From contig NZ_CADEAR010000004.1 in the NCBI RefSeq assembly GCF_902825325.1, forward strand, positions 1-64,000: 64,000 bases of DNA, given 5' to 3'. The stretch comes from Brucella tritici. GTDB taxonomy: Bacteria > Pseudomonadota > Alphaproteobacteria > Rhizobiales > Rhizobiaceae. Numbering within the stretch: the stretch's first letter is position 1; each line of letters starts with the position of its first letter. Under the pieces are notes generated by a model, which was not told where the DNA came from, did no database searches, and saw only the letters and a list, made by a program, of their open reading frames with translations. The position numbers and the translations under genes are program-made. Positions 43,701 through 51,784 of the stretch are shown here, piece by piece.

Positions 43701-44588
43701 ATGGCGCAAGAGGGAAAGCCGGTGATCGGCGTGGTCGGCCTCGGCAGTATGGGGCTCGGCATGGCGCAGACCTTGGCGAAAAAAGGTTTCGCTACGCTCG
43801 GCTTTGATTTGTCTGCAGAGCGTAAGGCGCTGGCGCAAAAGGCGAACGTAATGCCCGCAGATACACTCGACCTGCTATTCGAAAAATCCAATTTTCTGGT
43901 TTTTTCACTTCCGACGGCGCGTGATGTCGAGAATGTAGTCAATGCGCACATCCATCAACTGAGTGAAGGACGCGGGCGTGTGGTCATTATCGATACGTCG
44001 ACCTCCGAACCAGATGTAAGTCGTACGCTTGCGCAAAAGCTCGATGCACTCGGACATGGTTTCCTTGATGCCCCCGTGAGTGGTGGGCCGGCAGGGGCTG
44101 CTTCTGGCAACCTGACGATGATGATTGGTGGCAGCGATGCGGATTTGGCGCTGGCGCAACCCGTTATCGAATCCATGGCGGCCAAGGCTTTGCATGTGGG
44201 GCCGAGCGGTGCTGGTAATGTTGCGAAGCTCGTCAACAACCTGCTTGCTGCGGCTCATATGGTGACAACTAGCGAGGGTCTGAAACTTGCGCTCGCCGCT
44301 GGAATAAGCCCCGAATCTGCCCTCCGTGTTCTGAATGCTGCTTCTGGCAAATCCATGATCAGCGAAGTTCATTTCCCGACTTGGATAATGAACGACCGGT
44401 TCGACAGTGGTTTCTCGATGGGGTTGATGCGTAAGGATGTACGTTTGGCACAGGAAATGGCTGAGCGCGTAGGTGCGGACAATCCTCTGACATCTGTCGT
44501 GGCAAAACTCTGGGCCGGTTCAGGCAATCTCAAGGATAGTGACGACTTCACTCGTATGGGCGCCTTCCAGCCTGTTTCATCAAAGTAA
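43701..44588 (+). CDS. NAD-dependent beta-hydroxyacid dehydrogenase
   Basis: Oxidises a 3-hydroxy acid (3-hydroxyisobutyrate, tartronate semialdehyde or threonate type) with NAD(P). 295 residues from the ATG at 43701, preceded by GGAG; ATG 43680 is a weaker alternative. Nucleotide motif IGVVGLGSMGLGMAQTLAKK, substrate motif FLDAPVSGGPAGAASGNLT, catalytic Lys in GNVAKLVNNLL and the C-terminal SGFSMGLMRKDVRLA. Adjacent to an aldehyde dehydrogenase that could use its product. Confidence 0.88.
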   Translation: MAQEGKPVIGVVGLGSMGLGMAQTLAKKGFATLGFDLSAERKALAQKANVMPADTLDLLFEKSNFLVFSLPTARDVENVVNAHIHQLSEGRGRVVIIDTSTSEPDVSRTLAQKLDALGHGFLDAPVSGGPAGAASGNLTMMIGGSDADLALAQPVIESMAAKALHVGPSGAGNVAKLVNNLLAAAHMVTTSEGLKLALAAGISPESALRVLNAASGKSMISEVHFPTWIMNDRFDSGFSMGLMRKDVRLAQEMAERVGADNPLTSVVAKLWAGSGNLKDSDDFTRMGAFQPVSSK

Positions 44589-44599
44589 AGAGCAGAACC

Positions 44600-46144
44600 A
44601 TGACACCTAGAATTGATCCTAATGCGCAAGCCGCGCGTATTGCTGAAATTTTCAAGAGTTTCTTTCCGAAAGGCGTCATCGGCAGTTTAGTGAATGGTGA
44701 GATTATTGTCGGAAGCGGTGCCCAACAGAATCTGACAGACCCGGCGACCGGTAGGGTTTTTGCCTCGTTCAAGGATGCGGACCAAGCGATTATCGATGCG
44801 GCGATGGACAGTGCTGCTCGCGCCCAAAAAGAGTGGATGGCTCTGACAGCATCTGCGCGTGGTCGGGTGATGAACGAAATTGCTCGGCGTATCCGCGAGC
44901 ATGCTCCGCTGATTGCTGAAATCGAAAGCCGTTCTGCCGGACGTCCCATCCGCGACATTCGTGGCGAGGCGGTGCGCGTTGCCGAGATGTTCGAATATTA
45001 TGCCGGCTGGTGCGACAAGCTCTATGGTGATGTTATTCCGGTGCCAAGCAGCCATCTCAACTATACGCGCCATGAACCGATTGGCGTCGTTACACAGATT
45101 ACGCCATGGAATGCTCCTCTTTTCACTGGTGGCTGGCAGATCGCACCCGCAATTTGTGCAGGCAACGGCGTTGTCATCAAGCCATCTGAACTGACACCGC
45201 TTTCGACCCTTATCCTTGGCTTGATGTGCGAGCAAGGTGGCGTGCCGCGTGGTCTGGTCAACGTAATCGCTGGACAGGGTCCCACTGCCGGACAGGCTGC
45301 AGTGTCTCATCCGTGCACGGGTCTAGTCGTTTTTGTTGGCTCGGCGCAGGCCGGGTCTATGATTGCCGCGACGGCTGCAAAGAATTTGATCCCTTGCATT
45401 CTGGAACTGGGCGGAAAATCGGGCAATATTGTTTTTCCAGATGCCAATATAGATCGCGCAATCGTTGGCGCGCAGTCGGCAATCTTCAGCGGGGCTGGCC
45501 AGAGCTGCGTTTCTGGATCACGTTTGCTGGTGCATCGTTCCATTCATCAGGAATTTGTAGAGCGTTATGCTGATGCGGCGAGCCGTATTGTCGTAGGCGA
45601 TCCCTATGACGATAACTCGCATATTGGACCTATCAATAATGAACGGCAATGGTCAAAGATTGACCAGATGGTTCGTGACGGGATCGCCGATGGGGCCGTG
45701 CTAGCAACAGGCGGTAAGAAGCCGGAAGCACTGGAGGAGACAGGTGGTTATTATTATGCTCCAACGATCCTTGATCGTGTCGATCCTGCAATGACGATTG
45801 CCAAGGAGGAAGTGTTCGGCCCGGTCGTCGCGGTCATGCCTTTCGACGAGGAGGCGGAGGCAATTGTGCTTGCCAATGACAATCCTTACGGGCTTGCCGG
45901 AGCGGTCTGGACGGAGAATGTCGCGCGGGCTCACCGTGTTGCGGCCAACGTGCGGGCCGGAACCTTTTGGATCAATGGTTATAAAACCATTTCGGTCATG
46001 TCGCCGTTTGGCGGTTTCGGTCGGAGCGGTTACGGCCGATCGAGCGGTAAGGATGCGTTGATGGCATATACGCAAGCAAAAAGCATCTGGGTGGAGACGG
46101 CGGAAAACCCGGCTGTAACTTTCGGTTACTCATCAGAGACGTGA
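44600..46144 (+). CDS. Aldehyde dehydrogenase family protein
   Basis: NAD(P)-dependent aldehyde oxidation. 514 residues. Family motifs: ITPWNAPLFTGGWQIAPAIC, VIKPSELTPLSTL, catalytic Glu in LELGGKSGNIVF, nucleophilic Cys in GAGQSCVSGSRLLVH, and KEEVFGPVVAVMPF. Starts 11 bases after the hydroxyacid dehydrogenase, so the two probably act in sequence on the product of the amidohydrolase (inference). Substrate not predictable. Confidence 0.92.
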   Translation: MTPRIDPNAQAARIAEIFKSFFPKGVIGSLVNGEIIVGSGAQQNLTDPATGRVFASFKDADQAIIDAAMDSAARAQKEWMALTASARGRVMNEIARRIREHAPLIAEIESRSAGRPIRDIRGEAVRVAEMFEYYAGWCDKLYGDVIPVPSSHLNYTRHEPIGVVTQITPWNAPLFTGGWQIAPAICAGNGVVIKPSELTPLSTLILGLMCEQGGVPRGLVNVIAGQGPTAGQAAVSHPCTGLVVFVGSAQAGSMIAATAAKNLIPCILELGGKSGNIVFPDANIDRAIVGAQSAIFSGAGQSCVSGSRLLVHRSIHQEFVERYADAASRIVVGDPYDDNSHIGPINNERQWSKIDQMVRDGIADGAVLATGGKKPEALEETGGYYYAPTILDRVDPAMTIAKEEVFGPVVAVMPFDEEAEAIVLANDNPYGLAGAVWTENVARAHRVAANVRAGTFWINGYKTISVMSPFGGFGRSGYGRSSGKDALMAYTQAKSIWVETAENPAVTFGYSSET

Positions 46145-46226
46145 TGAGTTGGATGGCAGCAAGGTTTAACGATAGAGAGCCGATTGCAAATCTTGCTGCC
46201 ATATACTTGTGTTTGGAAATGGTTGG

Positions 46227-47906
46227 TCAAACTCTAACGAGGCCGGAGCGCTTCAACAATCCCATCAGGACCAACGGTAAAAGCGTGGTGATGAGAATGG
46301 CGATGAATGCCATGGCCATGCCGAGGCCAACCGACCCCTGTTCGAACTGGCGCCAGATGAAGATCGAGATGGTCTGCATTCCAACCGGAGCGACCAGGAT
46401 CGACGCGACCAGCTCACGGGTCGCGACAGCGAAGACGAGCAGCATGGCGGTTATGAGGCTCGGCGTGATCAGCGGCAGCATGATGCGCCGGAAAGCAGTG
46501 AAGCTGTTTGCGCCGCAAACACGTGCAGCAGCTTCCAGATTGTCACCGATCTGGTGAAAGGCAGCCGATGCATAGCGGATCGGCTGCGGGAGAAGAATGC
46601 AGCAATAGGCGAGCAGCAGGATCAGAGGTGTGTTGTATGGCGAGACGGGTAGCACGGGCTGGTTCCATGCCAGAATGAGACCGACTGCCACAACGACGCC
46701 GGGCAGGGCATTCGGCAGAACGGTCAGCACGTCGAGCCAGAAGCGGCCACTGAAACGCATTTTCACCACGGCATAGGCAGCAACCGCACCAAGAAATCCC
46801 GTTAGCAGGGCGCTTGCAATGCCGAGCGACAAGCTGTTGAGCAGTGCACGTATGCCACCTGCGCTGTTGTCGGCAATGGCGGCGAAATTGTTAAAGCCGA
46901 GATTCGACAGGGTCAGCCCGCCGGAAACAGTTTTGGAAAGGGCGCTCGCCAGAATGGCCAGCAAAGGAATACCGGTTGCGGCAAAGGCGACGATGGCGAA
47001 CAGAACCACCACGGGAATGGTGAGCGCTCCGAGCGGGCGTTTGTCCTTTGCCTGTGGCTTGCCGCCGGTCGTCACATAGGAGCGGCGTCTCAGTATCCAG
47101 CGCTGGACCAGAAAAGCGGCCAGCGACAGGCAGACAAGCGCCAGTGAAAAGACGGCAGCACCCGCAAGGTTGATGGGCCAGTCGGAAATGCGGAGATCAA
47201 TTTCCGTCACCAGAACTTCAAAACCGGAGCGGCGTCCAAGGGCCGCGGGCGTGCCGTATTCCTCGATGGCGGCCGCGAAAACCAGAAGGAGGCTTGCCGC
47301 GAGACCCGGCGTCGCAAGCGGCAGGGTAATGCGAATAAAGGAGCGCCACGGCGAAGCTCCGAACACGCGTCCGACGTCGGAATAACGCGCGCCGACCGCT
47401 TCGATCGTGCGCGACACCGCAAAATAGACGAGCGGAAACGTGTTCAGCGCCATGACGAAGCTCATTCCTGCGACCGAGAACAGGAATGGAGCCAGATTGA
47501 AACCGGCGAGTTGTTCAAGATAGCCGCGCGGTTGCAGGGTCATGATCCAGCCAAGTGTGGCGATATAGGGCGGGATCATGAACGGAACGAGCATCAGCAC
47601 GTCCCACAATACGGCGAAAGGAACCTTGTAGAGCGCCCGGAAAACCGCAAGCGGAACGGCGATAAGGGCGGAAAGTGCCACCACAGAAAGCCCGAGCAGC
47701 ACGGTATTGCCGCTCATGCGCAAAAGTTTCGGGTCTTCGAAAAGGGCTGAGAGATGCAGGAAAGGCTCGGCCAGCGAGCCTCTCCCCAACTGCGGAAAGA
47801 TTGCCTGAAGGACAATGAAGACAAACGGCACCGCGACGATGAATGCGAGCCCTGCGACCGCAACGAATCCGAGCGGATTGCCAGCCGCCGCACTGCCTGT
47901 CTTCAT
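46227..47906 (-). CDS. Iron(III)-type ABC transporter permease (fused, two halves)
   Basis: Inner-membrane channel. 559 residues with about 12 helices in two homologous halves, each ending in an EAA-like loop (RVFGASPWRSFIRITLPLATP about residues 180-200; RVCGANSFTAFRRIMLPLIT about 470-490), as in FbpB-type permeases. Follows the binding protein after 20 bases in the same operon. Confidence 0.9.
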   Translation of the reverse strand: MKTGSAAAGNPLGFVAVAGLAFIVAVPFVFIVLQAIFPQLGRGSLAEPFLHLSALFEDPKLLRMSGNTVLLGLSVVALSALIAVPLAVFRALYKVPFAVLWDVLMLVPFMIPPYIATLGWIMTLQPRGYLEQLAGFNLAPFLFSVAGMSFVMALNTFPLVYFAVSRTIEAVGARYSDVGRVFGASPWRSFIRITLPLATPGLAASLLLVFAAAIEEYGTPAALGRRSGFEVLVTEIDLRISDWPINLAGAAVFSLALVCLSLAAFLVQRWILRRRSYVTTGGKPQAKDKRPLGALTIPVVVLFAIVAFAATGIPLLAILASALSKTVSGGLTLSNLGFNNFAAIADNSAGGIRALLNSLSLGIASALLTGFLGAVAAYAVVKMRFSGRFWLDVLTVLPNALPGVVVAVGLILAWNQPVLPVSPYNTPLILLLAYCCILLPQPIRYASAAFHQIGDNLEAAARVCGANSFTAFRRIMLPLITPSLITAMLLVFAVATRELVASILVAPVGMQTISIFIWRQFEQGSVGLGMAMAFIAILITTLLPLVLMGLLKRSGLVRV

Positions 47907-47926
47907 ATCTGTCTGTCCTTCAAAAA

Positions 47927-48889
47927 TCAGTTGCTAACGGCGAAAGCGGCGCCGAACTCCTTCAGCGTTTCATTGCGCTTGCCATAGACTTCCTTGGCGT
48001 CGACCGGCAGGATTTTGAGGTCGCCGATCAGTGGACGATTGGCTGGAATATCGGTGCGCGACGGCATTAGATAGGTGTCGGCAACCATTTTCTGGCCTTG
48101 ATCGGACAGCATGTAATCGATGAACTGCTTGGCCTCGTCCTGGTTCTTCGACCATTTGAGGATCATGGCTGGGCGGGGGGCGATCACGGTGCCGGATGCC
48201 GGGAAAATGACGTCGATGGATTCACCCTTGGCCTTGCCGGCAAGCGAGATGTAGTCGACAGCGCCGAACACTGCTGCCTTCGCACCCTGGAGGACAGGGT
48301 TCAAAGCTTCTGCATTGGCACCGGCGACAGCGGCGCCGTTTTCATGCAGATTCTTGAACAGGTCCCAGCCCTGCTGTGCCTGAAGGGCGGCAACGAGCTC
48401 GAAGGTCGCGCCCGACTGTGCCGGATCCGGCAGGTTGACCAGATCCTTGTATTCAGGCTTGGCGAGATCCGCCCATTCGGCGGGCTTCGGCGTCTTGCTG
48501 GCAGGGTTCCAAGCAATGCCGAGGGCAGAAACGCCTTGAGCGACCGCCGTTTCATTCTTGAGGAAATCCGGCACTTTTTCGGCGTTCGGGCTGGTATAGG
48601 CGACCAGCCAGTCGCGCTTGGCGAAATCGGTTGCCGTATCCCACGATGCGGAAATCAGAACGTCGACAACCGGATTGGCAGCTTCCGCTTCGATGCGGGC
48701 CATAACCTTGCCGGTCGTTGCCTGAAAGACATTGACCTTTGCGCCGGTCTTGGTAGTGAAGCCCGCTGCCAGCTTTTCAATCAGGCTGCCAGGGCCTGCC
48801 GAATAGACCGTGATGTCCGCATAGGCAGCCGTGCTGGTGAGCAAAGCAGTAACAAGCGCAAGCCCCGCGCCGAGAATGGATTTCTTCAT
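47927..48889 (-). CDS. Periplasmic binding protein of the iron(III)-type importer
   Basis: Binds the substrate, probably ferric ion or a phosphonate/polyamine-type ligand. 320 residues, signal peptide of 24 residues (STAAYA-DITVYSAGPG), then the FbpA-like fold: AGFTTKTGAKVNVFQATTGK, ADVL-like VVDVLISASWD, WADLAKPEYKDLVNLPDPAQ and DYMLSDQGQKMVAD. The conserved tyrosines of ferric-binding proteins are not obvious, so ligand choice stays open. Confidence 0.88.
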   Translation of the reverse strand: MKKSILGAGLALVTALLTSTAAYADITVYSAGPGSLIEKLAAGFTTKTGAKVNVFQATTGKVMARIEAEAANPVVDVLISASWDTATDFAKRDWLVAYTSPNAEKVPDFLKNETAVAQGVSALGIAWNPASKTPKPAEWADLAKPEYKDLVNLPDPAQSGATFELVAALQAQQGWDLFKNLHENGAAVAGANAEALNPVLQGAKAAVFGAVDYISLAGKAKGESIDVIFPASGTVIAPRPAMILKWSKNQDEAKQFIDYMLSDQGQKMVADTYLMPSRTDIPANRPLIGDLKILPVDAKEVYGKRNETLKEFGAAFAVSN

Positions 48890-48924
48890 CTGTGCCTCCT
48901 GAGATGTTACCTGATGTGATGGTC

Positions 48925-50004
48925 TTATTTTGAGAACCAGCGAAGCTGGCTGGCATCGACCGAAATACCGACCGGAACGCCGGGTGAAAGGCGGATGCTG
49001 TCGAGATAGGTCAGTTCGTGGCCGTCCTGCTGGGAGCCGATGCGCACCGTGGTCAGATGGCCGTCGCCGCGAAACTGCGAGCGCAGGACCGTTGCTAGAA
49101 TGGCTGCATCACTTGCGGGCACGCTGCGAACCGAGCGCGACGGCAACAAGACATGCGTTGCCTGTCCCGCATGAGAGCCATGGGCGATGTGGATTTCGGT
49201 GCGCGCAATCCTGTAGGCATTGTCGCGCTGCTCCACAGGCACGACACAGCCGAGCCGCAGAAAATCTGCAACTTCCGGTGTCGTCGGTTCTTCGACAAGC
49301 GCCTCGGGGGCGGCGAGCTGTTCGATCACACCGGCGCGCATGACGGCCACCTGATCGGCAAGCGAGAAAGCTTCGCTCTGGTCATGGGTGACATAGATTG
49401 CGGTCAGGCCGAGATTGGCGACAAGCTGGCCGATCTCCGTGACCATGTTTTCGCGCAGTTCGCGGTCGAGATTGGACAGCGGCTCGTCGAATAGTACCAG
49501 TCCCGGCTCGGCAACGATGGCACGGGCAATGGCGACGCGTTGTTGCTGGCCGCCCGACATATCGCTGATGGCGCGCTCACCGAAGCCCGAAAGGCCGACG
49601 CGATCGAGTGCCGAGGCAACGCGTTTTTCGCGTTCCGCACGGCCGAGGCCTCGCATTTCGAGCGGAAAGGAAACATTGCCGAAAACAGTCATATGCGGCC
49701 AGAGCGCATAATCCTGAAACACCATGCCCAGATGACGCTTCTCAGGCGGAATGAATGATCCTGTCTTGGCATCGGCGACGGTGACGCCGTTGATTGTGAT
49801 CGAGCCCTTCGTCGGGGCGAGAAGGCCAGCCACGAGACGGAGCAAGGTCGTCTTGCCGCAACCGGATGGCCCGAGCAAAGCGAGCGTCTGTCCCTTCGGC
49901 AGTGAAAGATCGATATTCTTCAATATAGTGGCCGGACCAAAGGCCAGATTCAGCCCTTCAGCCCGAACGGCGATATCCGCTTTAATATTCGAGGAATGCA
50001 ACAT
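48925..50004 (-). CDS. ATPase of the iron(III)-type importer
   Basis: 359 residues from the ATG at 50004; a TTG 15 bases upstream is unlikely. Walker A LALLGPSGCGKTTLLRLVAG, signature ISDMSGGQQQRVAIARAIVA, Walker B LVLFDEPLSNLDREL, switch His in IYVTHDQSEAFSLAD, and a C-terminal TOBE-like regulatory domain. First gene of the ATPase - binding protein - permease operon. Divergent from the lipocalin gene. Confidence 0.92.
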   Translation of the reverse strand: MLHSSNIKADIAVRAEGLNLAFGPATILKNIDLSLPKGQTLALLGPSGCGKTTLLRLVAGLLAPTKGSITINGVTVADAKTGSFIPPEKRHLGMVFQDYALWPHMTVFGNVSFPLEMRGLGRAEREKRVASALDRVGLSGFGERAISDMSGGQQQRVAIARAIVAEPGLVLFDEPLSNLDRELRENMVTEIGQLVANLGLTAIYVTHDQSEAFSLADQVAVMRAGVIEQLAAPEALVEEPTTPEVADFLRLGCVVPVEQRDNAYRIARTEIHIAHGSHAGQATHVLLPSRSVRSVPASDAAILATVLRSQFRGDGHLTTVRIGSQQDGHELTYLDSIRLSPGVPVGISVDASQLRWFSK

Positions 50005-50149
50005 TTTTCCACAATCCAAATAGATTGGGAGCTTCTATTCTGATTGCATGACAGTTGGATGACGCTGCGAAAGCCTGCGCTGTTTGCGGTTCGGAACCAA
50101 TCGCCATCACATCGGTTTGTCTCTTCATGCAACAAAGGAAGGGAAGAGG

Positions 50150-50689
50150 ATGAGATTTGGAACGCTTGCTCTCGGTCTGACAGGGCTGGCGGTGGGATAT
50201 GCACTGACGCGGGCAAGCTCGCCGCAGATTCCAAAGGGTATCGTGCCGGTAAAACCCTTCGATCTCACGCGCTATCTGGGCCGTTGGTACGAGGTCGGCC
50301 GCCTCGAAAATCGTTTCGAGCGCGGCCTGATCCGGACGACAGCAGAATATTCATTGAACTCCGATCAAACCGTAAAAGTGGTCAATCGCGGCTTTGATCC
50401 GTGGAAAGCGCGCTGGACGCAAGCCACAGGAACCGCCCGTTTTGTGCGATCCACCGACGAAGGCGCGCTGAAAGTTTCGTTCTTCGGACCTTTCTATGGC
50501 GGCTATAATGTCGTTGATATAGATGAAGACGATTATCAGTGGTCGATCATTGTCGGGTCCACGCGGAGCTATTTCTGGGTACTTTCGCGCGAGCCCGAGG
50601 CAAGTGGAGAGGTGAAGGCGCGAGCAATTGCACAGGGACTGCTATTGGGGATCAATCCAGACGCTGTCTTGTGGGTGCCTCAGCAATGA
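50150..50689 (+). CDS. Lipocalin-family protein (Blc-like)
   Basis: Probable periplasmic or membrane-anchored lipid-binding protein. 179 residues; hydrophobic N-terminus (LALGLTGLAVGYALT) without a clear lipobox Cys, so anchored or exported by another type of signal. The lipocalin signature DLTRYLGRWYEVGRLENRFE is at residues about 38-57, followed by the strand pattern FFGPFYGGYNVVDIDEDDYQ and WVLSREP. ATG at 50150 with GGAAGAGG. Confidence 0.9.
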   Translation: MRFGTLALGLTGLAVGYALTRASSPQIPKGIVPVKPFDLTRYLGRWYEVGRLENRFERGLIRTTAEYSLNSDQTVKVVNRGFDPWKARWTQATGTARFVRSTDEGALKVSFFGPFYGGYNVVDIDEDDYQWSIIVGSTRSYFWVLSREPEASGEVKARAIAQGLLLGINPDAVLWVPQQ

Positions 50690-51175
50690 GCTAATATTAA
50701 ATAGGAATTTTCTGCTTCTTGGCTGGTCTTGCCGTTTGCATTGGCTTATTTAGAAGTCGACGCCAAAGTAGCTTTCTCCCAATGATTATTTCGTCTGACA
50801 TTTTGATCCAGTTGTCATAACTGTGTCAGTATTTGTGGAAGAAATTCTTCTTTTTTCTGTCATTATATTTATGCGGTCAGGCCTATCATCTGGCGTCTGG
50901 ATAGCCATAATACGCACTGTAATTGATTTACTAATGCCGATGCTCTGTGCATTTCTCTGCCAAAGCTCGGCGGGGTTGAATGGGTGTTAATTCTAGCTCG
51001 ATGACGGCGTTATTGGATTCCGAAATTTGATATCGGTGACGACATCCGTGATCGTGGTCGTTGGGACTCACAGTTCTGGCGTTAGACTTACTTGCCACCT
51101 TTAGTTTCAGGAAGAAGCGCGCATCTGGGCTTCGATCACGCCATCTGTCTTCGTAAAAACAATAGTTGGTGCTAG
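50690..51175. other. 486-bp AT-rich intergenic region
   Basis: Between convergent lipocalin and sortase genes. No ORF with family pattern, no strong hairpin or repeat. Its lower GC content differs from both neighbours; may be a relic of an insertion, but nothing identifies it. Confidence 0.5.
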
Positions 51176-51784
51176 CTAATGCGGCTCCTCCATATCCGCA
51201 TGGACCAGATAGCGAAGCGGACCAGGTGTAATCGCATCAAATGGGTAGCAGGTCGCCAGCACGAGGTGGTGGCCTTCGCTATCTGGAGCGATATTAGCCT
51301 CATCCCACCGCGCCACGGTCATATAGCTGACGCGATAGGAGACCTTCTTTCCGTCGCTGCGGGTGACAAGTATCTGGTCGTTCTTTTCGATATTCTTCAA
51401 AAATGCGAAATGCGTATCGCGATGCGCCGCATAGATGGCCGTTCCGCGTTCGCCGGCCATCGGCGTATTGTCCAGATGAGCGGGACCGAAAGCCAATGCC
51501 TGTCCGCTGGCACCTTTCAGGGCAATGGCTGATTCATTGAGCCTTGGGGCTTCGATGCGGGCAACCGGCCATGTATCGGCCCAGTTCCAGGGTTTAACCG
51601 GAGCGCCCGTTTCAATGCTTTCGGAAAAGGCCTTTTCCAACAGGATCTGAGCCGCAAACGCTTTCGCATGGATCCAGATTCCCTGACCGGCAATTGCCAG
51701 CCCCATCGCAATCAGCACCATACCAAGCGCGGGGAGAAGGGAGCGCTTCAGCGCGCTCCCCGTAACAAGCTGATTGATAGGCAT
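51176..51784 (-). CDS. Class GN-like sortase
   Basis: Membrane transpeptidase expected to cut and anchor the neighbouring LPQTA-bearing protein. About 202 residues; one N-terminal helix (about 15-38). Catalytic triad: His near 121 in AIYAAHRDTHF, Cys near 179 in LVLATCYPFD, Arg near 191 in GPLRYLV. The start overlaps the target-protein stop (TGATG); a GTG 3 bases earlier is also possible. Sortases are mostly Gram-positive enzymes; a small set occurs in proteobacteria, each with a dedicated target, and this pair follows that rule. Confidence 0.9.
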   Translation of the reverse strand: MPINQLVTGSALKRSLLPALGMVLIAMGLAIAGQGIWIHAKAFAAQILLEKAFSESIETGAPVKPWNWADTWPVARIEAPRLNESAIALKGASGQALAFGPAHLDNTPMAGERGTAIYAAHRDTHFAFLKNIEKNDQILVTRSDGKKVSYRVSYMTVARWDEANIAPDSEGHHLVLATCYPFDAITPGPLRYLVHADMEEPH

